Of a stretch of DNA of 12,520 nt, positions 5,453-12,520 are shown in pieces. Position 1 is the first letter of the stretch. Each line of letters starts with the position of its first letter. The notes beneath the pieces were generated by a model. It was not told the DNA's origin and searched no databases. It saw only the letters and a list, made by a program, of their open reading frames with translations. The DNA lies in assembly GCA_003150235.1 (NCBI GenBank), contig QAMW01000030.1:1-12520 (forward strand), given 5' to 3'. Both the position numbers and the translations under genes were made by a program. The stretch comes from Bacteroidales bacterium (lineage in GTDB: Bacteria; Bacteroidota; Bacteroidia; Bacteroidales; Muribaculaceae).

Positions 5453-8425
5453 ATGTCGAATTTTAAGATTACCAAAGCGCTCCCCGCTCTTACTGCGGCA
5501 ATAATGCTTTCAGGCATGGCGGCATGCAGCGATGATGATATCATGGCTCCGGAGCAGCCAACGGAAAATTCAATACCGGGTCAGGATGTCGGCATCAGAA
5601 ACCTGAAGGTGAGTTTGCCAAGGCTTTCCCGCTTCGATAAAGTTGTCAACCATGTATCTTGTCGTATTCATCTGAAAGGAAAGAAAGACCGGGTGACATT
5701 CCCGGTCAACACATTTCTGTCGGCTGACAAAGACTCAATCTATATAGAGGCTGACGACCCGATACTCGCCGAACTTCCCCACCAGATGTATCACCTCAAT
5801 TATGTCACTTTCCCTGACAGAAGCATGACAAGGAGCGAGGATAAGGAAGTATCGGAAGACACCATATTTGTCGGGGCGCGTCTCAGCATAGAGAATCCTG
5901 ATGACATCAAGTTCCGCAGTTCGTTCAACGTCGGTGCCAACTCCATCGGCTCGGGCACAGAAGAGGACCCGTGGATTATAGCGAGCGGCGACGACTTCAT
6001 GGTGCGCATATCCGACCCCATGACAAGAGGCGAGACTCACGACGGCAAGTTTTTCGAGATTACACGCAATCTTAATCTCAACACAGCAGCCGTAACTTCA
6101 GGCAAAGGCTGGGAACCGGCGGGACATAACAACATCAACGGCGGCTCCACCGACTTCAACGGTACAATCGACGGATGTGACAATTATATCGAGAACTTAT
6201 ACTGCTATACCGATGCCGGTTGCGGCGGACTTTTCTATAGCCTCGGCGAAAAAGCCTATATCCACAATCTTGAAATGAGGCGCGTGATGCTGATAGGCAA
6301 CTCCGAACTCGGAGCCTTTGCATGTACCTCCAAAAAAGGTTGCCGACTCGATTCCATAGAGGTAAACGGCACTATCGAGGGAAAGGTGAATGTAGGCGGA
6401 CTCATCGGCAACGGTGATGCCGATATCAGGGTGTGCATCTCCTCTGTCGACATAGTGTCATCCGATGCAAAAAACAATATAGGAGGCATGATCGGAAAAG
6501 CATCCTATGCTTCGTTTACCGACTGTTTACGTACCGGCAGAATCGATGCTCCGAATGCCATGTATGTAGGAGGCTATCTCGGAGGTGGAGGACGCTCGAG
6601 CATTCCATTCACGCGTTGCTACGTAAGCGGAAGCATTTCCGGCGGTCGAGAAGTGGGCGGATTTGCCGGCAGCTGCAACGCCGAATTCACGGCCTGCCAT
6701 GCCGGAGCAACATTGCCTCAAGATTCGTATGCCTACACCCTGCAATGGGATATCTTCGGAATCAATAACAGGATGACCCCGATGCCTCTCGAAGTGGAAG
6801 GGAAGACATATAATATAGGTGGTTTCGTAGGTACTTCCAATGAATTGAAACTTCATGGAGAAAACAGTTTTGCCTACAGCAGCCCGGCAAAGCCCAATAT
6901 CGTATCTGACCCAAACGGCGAGACAGCTTCCGGTATAGGCGCGCTTGCAGGACACTGTAATTATCAAGGTGAACCCGGAGCCAAATTCACATCCTATGCC
7001 TATGTGAAAGGAGACCAGGAAACAGGAGGCATAATCGGCAGTGGTGAATTTAAGGGAGAAGGCACATTCATCAATTACGGCAACGTAACCGGTGGCAACT
7101 GCACAGGCGGAGTAATCGGGATGGCGACCTGCGAAAATCGCTCTGATACATTTAAAATCAACTGTAAAAACACAGGCAATGTACAAGGCAATTCGTATGT
7201 AGGTGGTATCATCGGCGATATTGACCGTAACGTCGACAATGCCTTGATGGAAAACGACGGTAATGTCGAGGGTAAGGGTGAACGTGTAGGCGGATTGTTT
7301 GGCAATTCCAAATCCGTTGACCTTGCCGAAGGAAGTCATGTAAGCAATGAGAACGGCTCATTAAAAATCTCGGGATCCTCTTATATTGGCGGAATTTCCG
7401 GTTATATCAGCGCAGGAGGAGGAGAATATCTCAGCCGGAATTATTGTCCGGTTTATGCAAATATCATCAGTTCCGCCGGTCAGGCAGGAGGTCTTTTCGG
7501 AGAAGCTTCTGTTGGTGGAAATCACTACTCACAGCCCGATATGTTTGACAAGCATTATCCGGTGAGGGTATCCATTACTGTGACAGGGGGCGACAATGTA
7601 GGTGGCGCCATCGGTCTTTTTATTACATCAGATTGTGCGACAATTAATGGATTTGACGATAAGCTGCAGACATCAATTTCCACCTCCGGCAACATTGCAG
7701 GCGGCATCATAGGTCGGGTGATAAACGATGCATCCAAAGATATTTACATCAAGGATTGCCACAGTTTTTCTACCATCAAGTCGACAGCGACAGGAGAGGT
7801 ATCGGGATTTGGAGGTATCATTGGATGGACTGAAAACCACAATGGAGATATAACCCATGATATCAAGATTGAGAAATGCTCGTTCCATGGCAGCCTGAGC
7901 GGTCCAAACATGACTGCCGCAGGCGGTATTCTCGGATACACGGCAGCTTGTAGAGTGACATCGTGCTACAATGCCGGACGGGTCGACGCAGTAATGTCGG
8001 TTGGCGGTCTCGTAGGGCGCCTTGACGGGTATGGCTACATCGCCAACTGTTTTAACATGGGAGAGGTACCGTCGGTTTCCGGGCGCAAATGGCTTGCAGG
8101 AATCCTTGGACAAAAGGAAGATCACAACTCCGAGAAGGTGACAATCTCTGCATGCTACAATGTCGGGCAAACCGGTTGGGGCATCGTCGGCGGTGAGGAC
8201 AAGGCTAAAATCGATTGTCAGAACTGCCTGTACCTCGATACGGCAAGTAACGGTGACATGAACGGGAGCGGCTCACACGATGTGACGGCAAACGAACTGC
8301 GCAACAACCAATACTACGGGTTCAATTACCTCTCCGTATGGGATTTCCACTATGGCGAGGCTGCTCCCACTCTTAAAGGCGTACCTATGTTTAACGAAAA
8401 ATTACCACTCCAGATTGAAAAATAA
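5453..8425 (+). CDS. Surface lipoprotein with about 19 GLUG-type beta-helix repeats (990 aa)
   Basis: Predicted surface-anchored, elongated protein, probably an adhesin or scaffold; no enzyme motif is visible. The signal sequence ends in the lipobox GMAAC, with acylated Cys25. The SDDD that follows matches the acidic lipoprotein export signal that sends Bacteroidetes lipoproteins to the outer face of the outer membrane. Residues about 30-160 form a beta-rich N-domain. GSGTEEDPW (166-174) opens the repeat domain with the usual lead-in (FNGTIDGCDNYIENL). From about residue 258 to 912 there are regularly spaced glycine motifs such as VGGLIGNG, IGGMIGKA, VGGYLGGG, TGGIIGSGE, VGGIIGDI, VGGLFGNS and VGGLVGRL, roughly 19 in all, about every 25-40 residues. 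These are GLUG motifs, known from IgA-peptidase-like and other surface proteins, and are predicted to fold as a right-handed beta-helix. It ends without a T9SS domain. The next gene is a paralogue 8 nt downstream, so they form an operon. Confidence 0.85.
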   Translation: MSNFKITKALPALTAAIMLSGMAACSDDDIMAPEQPTENSIPGQDVGIRNLKVSLPRLSRFDKVVNHVSCRIHLKGKKDRVTFPVNTFLSADKDSIYIEADDPILAELPHQMYHLNYVTFPDRSMTRSEDKEVSEDTIFVGARLSIENPDDIKFRSSFNVGANSIGSGTEEDPWIIASGDDFMVRISDPMTRGETHDGKFFEITRNLNLNTAAVTSGKGWEPAGHNNINGGSTDFNGTIDGCDNYIENLYCYTDAGCGGLFYSLGEKAYIHNLEMRRVMLIGNSELGAFACTSKKGCRLDSIEVNGTIEGKVNVGGLIGNGDADIRVCISSVDIVSSDAKNNIGGMIGKASYASFTDCLRTGRIDAPNAMYVGGYLGGGGRSSIPFTRCYVSGSISGGREVGGFAGSCNAEFTACHAGATLPQDSYAYTLQWDIFGINNRMTPMPLEVEGKTYNIGGFVGTSNELKLHGENSFAYSSPAKPNIVSDPNGETASGIGALAGHCNYQGEPGAKFTSYAYVKGDQETGGIIGSGEFKGEGTFINYGNVTGGNCTGGVIGMATCENRSDTFKINCKNTGNVQGNSYVGGIIGDIDRNVDNALMENDGNVEGKGERVGGLFGNSKSVDLAEGSHVSNENGSLKISGSSYIGGISGYISAGGGEYLSRNYCPVYANIISSAGQAGGLFGEASVGGNHYSQPDMFDKHYPVRVSITVTGGDNVGGAIGLFITSDCATINGFDDKLQTSISTSGNIAGGIIGRVINDASKDIYIKDCHSFSTIKSTATGEVSGFGGIIGWTENHNGDITHDIKIEKCSFHGSLSGPNMTAAGGILGYTAACRVTSCYNAGRVDAVMSVGGLVGRLDGYGYIANCFNMGEVPSVSGRKWLAGILGQKEDHNSEKVTISACYNVGQTGWGIVGGEDKAKIDCQNCLYLDTASNGDMNGSGSHDVTANELRNNQYYGFNYLSVWDFHYGEAAPTLKGVPMFNEKLPLQIEK

Positions 8426-8433
8426 TTGCCGAT

Positions 8434-11253
8434 ATGAATAAGATGTATAGATATATCAACTCTACGATAGTCGGTGCACTGATTGCATTGCCGTTACTGC
8501 TGGCGGGTTGTAGCGATGACAATATTATTGATGATCCGGAAAGCGAAAGTTTCGGTTCACAGCAGTCCGTAGAGCTTCCCGCCGATTTCAGTGCGGTTCT
8601 TCCTCAGGGAGAAACCACACTTTCTCTAATCTATGATACCGGCAAACCGCCGGTATCGGTGAAAGTGAATCATTATGTAAGTAATGGCAAGTCGGTGTTT
8701 GACTTCGGCCGCAGTCTGCGCACCGGCAACTATGTGATTGCATCCGCGACCCGGCGTGACGAGGACGGTATCCCTCAGGATACCCACATAGGCTGCACGA
8801 TGAGAGTGAGCGCAAATCAGAATAGCATTTATCCATCGACATTTGATGTAGCCAAGGCATTGTTCGGCTCCGGTACGGCGGAAGACCCTTACCGTATCGC
8901 ATCTTCTAAAGGACTGAAAGTGATGCGCGAACTTTTTGCCGATGGAAAGCACCCGTCAAAAGATATCTGCTTCCTACAGCTCGCCGACATAGACATGACC
9001 CGCGACTACAACAAGGGCTTCGAGCCGATTGCCCCCAAATCGGCATACCCGTTTGAAGGAAATTACGATGGGGGCGGTCATTCGATATATTACTGCGCCG
9101 TGCGTACACTCGATGGCAAGGGCGCTCCCACAACCGGTGTGGTACCCGCAACCGGACTATTCGGATATGTTGCGGGTGCGACATTCCGCAATATTACGAT
9201 GGTTGACCCCGTGAGCATCGGCGCAGGCTCTACCGGCACACTGATTGGTGCCGTAGTGGGAATATCCGGAATCGACCAGACGCCTACCGTACTCCGCAAT
9301 ATCCGTGTGCGTCAAGAGTCATCTACAGCGTCAGAGGTCTACGGCACTAACTTTGTCGGTGGCATCGTGGGCGGAGTGGATGCAAATGCACTGCTGATGA
9401 TGACCGCTTGCGTTAATGAGAATCTACCCGTGAGCAACGAAAAAGAAGGCTCTTTCATTGGCGGACTCGTGGGTGGCGGTACTATCAATGCCACAGCCGT
9501 GCTCGATAGCTGCGTCAACCATGCAAGAGTATCCGCTGCCGGTGTGCGCTGCACAGGCGGTATAATCGGTGGCGTGGAAGCCGCAAATATCTCCAACTGT
9601 ATCAACTATGGCGGAGTGAATGCACCCTCATGTATGGGTGTAGGCGGTATCGCGGGCGGTCTCGGCACATCCTCGATGGCGGCGGTGGTTAATGAAGGCG
9701 AAGTAACCGGAAGCATGGGAACCGGAGGTATTCTGGGTAGTACTGTGATGAACCGCGAAGATGGAAGTTTCAATGACATCATCATGACATCGGCACATAA
9801 TTACGCCACAGTGCGCGGTACCGACAACACCGGCGGTATCGTAGGTGAGGCGCAGGCGATGTTATCAGACTGCTACAACAGAGGACAGGTAATCGGCTCC
9901 GGCACTTTTGCCGGGGGCATGATGGGCTTTGCTCCTGTCGCCGTGATTCATTCATGCTACAACAACAGTCCTGTCAATGCCAGCGTATGTGCCGGAGGTA
10001 TAGTGGGTAGATCCGCTTATTATATCCTTACATCCAACTCCAATTTAGGTGTGGTAAATTCGTCAAACGGCATGGCTGCGGGCATACTCGCGCTCGGCGG
10101 AAGCACCGGCATGATAAATTTCTGTACAAACTATGGAGCGGTCTACGGCTCCGACATCACGGCAGGCATTATTGCCAGGGCAGGCGACAGCTATTCGCTC
10201 AACGCCAAGGATGTCAGCTCCTTGATTGTTTCTTACGGCAAGACAACCAACAAGGTTATTAAGGCTCTAAAGACCCCGCCGGCAAAAGTGTCGGAATTCA
10301 AGGCTATGTTCAAGAAAGGTCAGAAAGTGCTTAAAATATTTACTTCCACAAAAGACCTCCTTGAGACAATAGCAACCCCCTTGCAGCTACAGGACCTCAG
10401 TCACTGGGACACGCTTTACGACAAGGAACTTCCGGCACGTAACGAGGAACTTGTGGCACGTATGCACTCCGAGGTGACCGCATCAATGCCTGCCTTCAGC
10501 TTCGGTCTTAAGGGACTTGACGGGCTACCCGAAATGGTGCATGGCAATATGACCGACTTTGACAATAGCTTGCAAGGCGATGATGACGATCTTCTTACCG
10601 ATGCCATCCATGACCGACTTACTGAAATTAACGAACAGGTGGCAAAGGTAGAGAAAGCGCGCGAAATTTTAATCGCCGCCGCCTCGTGCGTTCTTGCCGT
10701 CGCCGGTATGGTGGTATCGGGAGGAGCTGCAACTGCAGCGGTGCTGGTGTGCTCTGCAGCCGTATCCACAGTCGGCACACTGACACAACGGTTTGACAAC
10801 TGCGTGGAGATATCCCAATGCTGCAATTTCGGAGACATAAATGCGGGCGACAATGGCTACGGTATCGTGGCACGTCTCGGCGACCATGTGCGTCTGCAAG
10901 ATTGCCTGTCGGTAGGAGAAGCGTCAGGTTACGGGGTAAGTGACAAGTCTGAAGCACTGTTTGACGACATCAAGGTTTACCGTACAATTTCTGTAGGTAA
11001 GGCAAATCAACGTGCTTTCTCTCATGGAAATGCTATGTCACAGTTCGGTAATTTCTCGCTGGTCGAAGATGATTATTTCATAGGGGGAGCAAGTGAAACA
11101 GGAGTTGCAAAAGCAGCCCGTCTCGCTGACAAGTCAACATATACCGGTTACGCAGTAACTTATCCCTATGATTTTGACGACAAACACTACTGGAATTTCA
11201 TGGTGGCTCCTGTTCCGGCGCCATACAACAACTTATATTTCAGCTTCAGATAG
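8434..11253 (+). CDS. GLUG-repeat surface lipoprotein with inserted hydrophobic helical domain (939 aa)
   Basis: Paralogue of the preceding gene with the same plan. The lipobox is LLAGC, with Cys26 followed by SDDN (surface-export type). A beta-rich N-domain comes next, then the lead-in GSGTAEDPY, then GLUG motifs from about residue 241 (TGLFGYV, VGGIVGGV, IGGLVGGG, TGGIIGGV, VGGIAGGL, TGGILGST, TGGIVGEA, AGGMMGFA, AGGIVGRS), about a dozen in all. The oddity is residues about 590-787. Here the repeats stop and a Lys/Glu/Leu-rich helical region takes over, ending in a very hydrophobic stretch, 745-783 (SCVLAVAGMVVSGG, then AAVLVCSAAVSTVGTL), with a Gly-Gly turn. The beta-helix then resumes (CVEISQCCNFGDINAGDNGYGIV) to a C-terminus rich in aromatic residues. 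The insert resembles a membrane-inserting helical hairpin as seen in alpha-pore-forming toxins, but I cannot assign a family. The start at 8434 is supported by the signal peptide; Met4 is possible. Confidence 0.85.
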   Translation: MNKMYRYINSTIVGALIALPLLLAGCSDDNIIDDPESESFGSQQSVELPADFSAVLPQGETTLSLIYDTGKPPVSVKVNHYVSNGKSVFDFGRSLRTGNYVIASATRRDEDGIPQDTHIGCTMRVSANQNSIYPSTFDVAKALFGSGTAEDPYRIASSKGLKVMRELFADGKHPSKDICFLQLADIDMTRDYNKGFEPIAPKSAYPFEGNYDGGGHSIYYCAVRTLDGKGAPTTGVVPATGLFGYVAGATFRNITMVDPVSIGAGSTGTLIGAVVGISGIDQTPTVLRNIRVRQESSTASEVYGTNFVGGIVGGVDANALLMMTACVNENLPVSNEKEGSFIGGLVGGGTINATAVLDSCVNHARVSAAGVRCTGGIIGGVEAANISNCINYGGVNAPSCMGVGGIAGGLGTSSMAAVVNEGEVTGSMGTGGILGSTVMNREDGSFNDIIMTSAHNYATVRGTDNTGGIVGEAQAMLSDCYNRGQVIGSGTFAGGMMGFAPVAVIHSCYNNSPVNASVCAGGIVGRSAYYILTSNSNLGVVNSSNGMAAGILALGGSTGMINFCTNYGAVYGSDITAGIIARAGDSYSLNAKDVSSLIVSYGKTTNKVIKALKTPPAKVSEFKAMFKKGQKVLKIFTSTKDLLETIATPLQLQDLSHWDTLYDKELPARNEELVARMHSEVTASMPAFSFGLKGLDGLPEMVHGNMTDFDNSLQGDDDDLLTDAIHDRLTEINEQVAKVEKAREILIAAASCVLAVAGMVVSGGAATAAVLVCSAAVSTVGTLTQRFDNCVEISQCCNFGDINAGDNGYGIVARLGDHVRLQDCLSVGEASGYGVSDKSEALFDDIKVYRTISVGKANQRAFSHGNAMSQFGNFSLVEDDYFIGGASETGVAKAARLADKSTYTGYAVTYPYDFDDKHYWNFMVAPVPAPYNNLYFSFR
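10201..10797 (+). other. Helical insertion with hydrophobic hairpin inside the beta-helix
   Basis: Sub-gene region coding residues about 590-788 of the 939-aa lipoprotein. It has no GLUG motif. The first part is charged and helical (VIKALK, KMFKKGQKVLKIF-like spacing, then TSTKDLLETI). The middle has an acidic DDDD patch, and a coiled-coil-like stretch (DRLTEINEQVAKVEKAREIL) leads into two hydrophobic segments. Flanking repeats are intact, so it is a genuine domain insertion and not a frameshift. Confidence 0.65.
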
Positions 11254-11276
11254 TATCCATCTTATAACCATACCGA

Positions 11277-11311
11277 GGGGTTGTGTCAAAAATTAGGCAC
11301 AACCCCTTTTT
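11277..11311 (+). terminator. Intrinsic terminator of the GLUG operon
   Basis: GGGGTTGTG (11277-11285) pairs perfectly with CACAACCCC (11298-11306). It can extend by a G-U and a C-G pair to an 11-bp stem with an A/T loop. TTTTT (11307-11311) follows directly. Confidence 0.9.
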
Positions 11312-11400
11312 ATATGAAAATATGTTGTAAAACATTTTTTGAGCGTACAGTGTTATATTGATGATTCACTTAATAAGATTATAACTAAAATTTAGCTGTT

Positions 11401-11898
11401 ATGAAAAGTATTAGAAAATGTCTATCTGTCACCCTTACCGCAATCGCAGCAAGTTGTTTCATCGCATCCGCACAAGTCCCGCGCTTGAACACGGGAGTAG
11501 GTCCGGCAATAGCTGGAAGCTACAATCCTAATGAATTACCTGAACGGGCACTCGACTTTCTACGCGATTACTATGGCTCACACTACGCACAGAGTTGTGA
11601 AAAAGATTATATGACCGAAAATTATGAATTGACGATGACCGATGGTACAGAAATCGAATTTGACTATCAGGGAAAAGTCATGGAGATTGATGCCCCAGAT
11701 CATTCGGCAATCAGCAAGGAAGCTGTAAAAAATATCCTCCCTGGTAAAGTATATAAGAAGCTGACAGAGCTTGGGGTAGAGGATAAGGTTGAGAAAATTG
11801 ACCGTGAAAAAAGAGGATTTGACATCGAATTTACCGATGGGAGCTCACTTCATGAGCTTTTCATAACCTCAGAAGGGAAACTGCTTGCTCAGAAATAG
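11401..11898 (+). CDS. Secreted PepSY-like (putative beta-lactamase-inhibitor-like) protein, 165 aa
   Basis: Small periplasmic or secreted protein of the PepSY-like/DUF2874 type common in Bacteroides relatives; its biochemical role is unknown. The signal peptide is residues 1-24 (ASA|Q). A Cys at 19 is not in a good lipobox, so signal peptidase I is more likely. Two similar alpha-beta halves follow. The first, about 46-97, has helix ALDFLRDYY and then strands YELTMTDGTEIEFDYQGKVMEID. The second, about 100-163, has helix ISKEAVKNILPGKVYKKL and then strands RGFDIEFTDGSSLHELFITSEGKLL. The D-G-T/S-x-I/L-x-F/E turn repeated in both halves and the closing D/S-x-x-G-K-hydrophobic strand are typical. 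It is monocistronic, flanked by terminators on both sides. No clear consensus promoter is visible in 11312-11400. Confidence 0.75.
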   Translation: MKSIRKCLSVTLTAIAASCFIASAQVPRLNTGVGPAIAGSYNPNELPERALDFLRDYYGSHYAQSCEKDYMTENYELTMTDGTEIEFDYQGKVMEIDAPDHSAISKEAVKNILPGKVYKKLTELGVEDKVEKIDREKRGFDIEFTDGSSLHELFITSEGKLLAQK

Positions 11899-11928
11899 AG
11901 AATAGACACACTACATTACATATATAGA

Positions 11929-11972
11929 ATAATGGCTGCATCCGGTTCATGTCGGAAGCAGCCATTATTTTT
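11929..11972 (+). terminator. Intrinsic terminator of the PepSY-like gene
   Basis: AATGGCTGC (11931-11939) pairs with GCAGCCATT (11958-11966), extendable by two A-T pairs at the base. An inner stem TCCG/CGGA (11941-11944 with 11953-11956) encloses an 8-nt loop. TTTTT (11968-11972) follows one base later. Confidence 0.9.
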
Positions 11973-11994
11973 CTTTAAATAAATCGTGCCTTGA

Positions 11995-12278
11995 GATGAT
12001 TCCCGGCGGAAACACCGATTCCCCAAGGGAATCATCTTCGTTTAGCCGTGAGTTAAGCGAAGCGATACCCACGGAACAGGCGCGCACCGTAATTGTTTCC
12101 CGGAGGGAATCATCCGCGTTTAGCCGTGGGTTGAGCGTAGCGATACCCACGGAAAAGTGCGCACCCGTAATTGTTTCCCGGAGGGAATCATCAAGCGCAA
12201 TCCGAGATGATTCCTGGCGGAAACATCCGCCTTTTGCCCGGTTTCCGTCGGTATCGCCGCGCTCAACCGACGGCTAAA
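11995..12278. repeat. REP-like mosaic: 78-bp direct repeats plus an inverted copy
   Basis: GGGAATCATC recurs at 12027, 12105 and 12183, exactly 78 bases apart. This defines two full units (12027-12104 and 12105-12182) and the start of a third. Each unit contains a palindrome: CCGTGAGT/ACCCACGG (12046-12053 with 12067-12074, one mismatch) and CCGTGGGT/ACCCACGG (12124-12131 with 12145-12152). A 36-37-base core returns in opposite orientation at 12242-12278 (33 of 37 matches), with palindrome CCGTCGGT/ACCGACGG. GATGATTCC-type arms at 11995-12004 and 12206-12214 are inverse partners of GGGAATCATC. The apparent ORF across 11996-12277 consists entirely of repeat and is not a gene. Confidence 0.85.
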
Positions 12279-12312
12279 TCCGGGATCGCCATGCTGTAAC
12301 CCCGGAGGGTGC

Positions 12313-12393
12313 GGGCTGCCTTCCAGCAGCCCCTACTGCTACGCGATATGCACTGACACGCAAGCCGGTGTAGGGGCGAGTGGAAGCTCGCCC
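12313..12393. repeat. Pair of inverted hairpin repeats (BIME-like)
   Basis: The first hairpin is GGGCTGC/GCAGCCC (12313-12319 with 12326-12332), loop CTTCCA. The second is GGGCGAG/CTCGCCC (12374-12380 with 12387-12393), loop TGGAAG. The loops are reverse complements of each other, and the flanks CCCCTAC (12330-12336) and GTAGGGG (12370-12376) are too. The second hairpin is therefore a diverged, inverted copy of the first. Such head-to-head short palindromes are typical of dispersed REP/BIME elements. Confidence 0.75.
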
Positions 12394-12429
12394 GTCAGCC
12401 GCGTTGCGCGGTCTTGCCGGCGTACGGGT

Positions 12430-12464
12430 AAAAAAAAGAGGCTGCAAGGGATGCTTGCAGCCTC
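12430..12464 (-). terminator. Intrinsic terminator of the rRNA operon (minus strand)
   Basis: GAGGCTGCAA (12438-12447) pairs perfectly with TTGCAGCCTC (12455-12464), plus one G-C pair inside. On the minus strand it is followed by eight U residues (complement of 12430-12437) and lies a few bases after the 5S 3' end. Nothing U-rich follows on the plus strand, so it works in one direction only. Confidence 0.92.
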
Positions 12465-12469
12465 GAAGG

Positions 12470-12520
12470 GGGCGGTTACCTACTCTCCCACTTTCGCAGT
12501 ACCATCGGCGTGGCGGGGTT
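12470..12520 (-). rRNA. rrf: 5S ribosomal RNA, 3' part (continues beyond the window)
   Basis: Read on the minus strand the sequence contains CCACGCCGATGGTACTGC and then GTGGGAGAGTAGG. This is the conserved 3' half of bacterial 5S rRNA (loop A/helix IV-V region). It ends in CCGCC, which would close the terminal stem. About 50 nt are inside the window; the 5' part and presumably 23S and 16S lie to the right. The exact 3' end may be off by one or two bases. Confidence 0.93.

Noticed and set aside
6527..7339. 270-codon minus-strand ORF opposite the GLUG array
   Set aside because: Antisense shadow of the repetitive GLUG codons; no independent start or function evidence.
12027..12192. CRISPR array
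   Set aside because: The 78-bp units are nearly continuous direct repeats with internal palindromes. There are no unique spacers of constant length, and no cas genes are in the window.
11996..12277. 93-codon plus-strand ORF in the repeat region
   Set aside because: Its translation is simply the tandem palindromic repeats; no gene-like composition and no start signals.

Overview
The window looks like a chromosomal segment from a gut-type member of the Bacteroidales. The signs are: Bacteroidetes-type promoters (a TAnnTTTG -7 box), no Shine-Dalgarno sequences before the genes, surface lipoproteins whose acylated Cys is followed by an S-D-D-D/N acidic patch, a C-terminal type IX secretion (T9SS) sorting domain, and a PepSY-like periplasmic protein. 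A Muribaculaceae-like host is my guess from style only; the partial 5S rRNA at the right edge does not settle the genus.

Layout. 1-1114: a complete IS630-family element with recognisable terminal inverted repeats. Its transposase is split in two frames joined by a textbook -1 slippery heptamer. 1115-1725: no convincing protein gene, but a near-consensus promoter at about 1384-1413, then about 260 nt with an unusual run of hairpins ending in a U-rich tract. This is either a long structured leader or a small RNA. 1726-5166: a two-gene unit made of a 280-residue outer-membrane beta-barrel protein and, 12 nt later, an 861-residue T9SS cargo with Ser/Thr-rich, glycine-centred segments that look like a beta-pore-forming (aerolysin-type) module. 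A hairpin terminator candidate follows. 5453-11253: a second two-gene unit (8 nt gap) of large, paralogous surface lipoproteins built from GLUG-type beta-helix repeats. The second one carries a roughly 200-residue helical insertion with a long hydrophobic hairpin. A strong terminator follows. 11401-11898: a single secreted PepSY-like gene with its own terminator. 11990-12400: a gene-free mosaic of REP-like palindromes, in direct and inverted copies with compensatory base changes. 12430-12520: the 3' end of a 5S rRNA gene and its terminator, both on the minus strand, so an rRNA operon converges on the rest of the window.

How the genes fit together. Everything between the IS and the rRNA operon is on the plus strand and encodes exported proteins: one outer-membrane barrel, one T9SS-exported protein, two surface-anchored lipoproteins and one periplasmic or secreted protein. 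No cytoplasmic enzyme or regulator is present. The region reads as a cell-envelope/surface cassette. Two of its proteins carry segments that could insert in membranes: the S/T-rich hairpins of the 861-residue cargo and the helical insert of the 939-residue lipoprotein. An interaction or attack role is therefore a reasonable hypothesis, but the sequence alone does not prove it.
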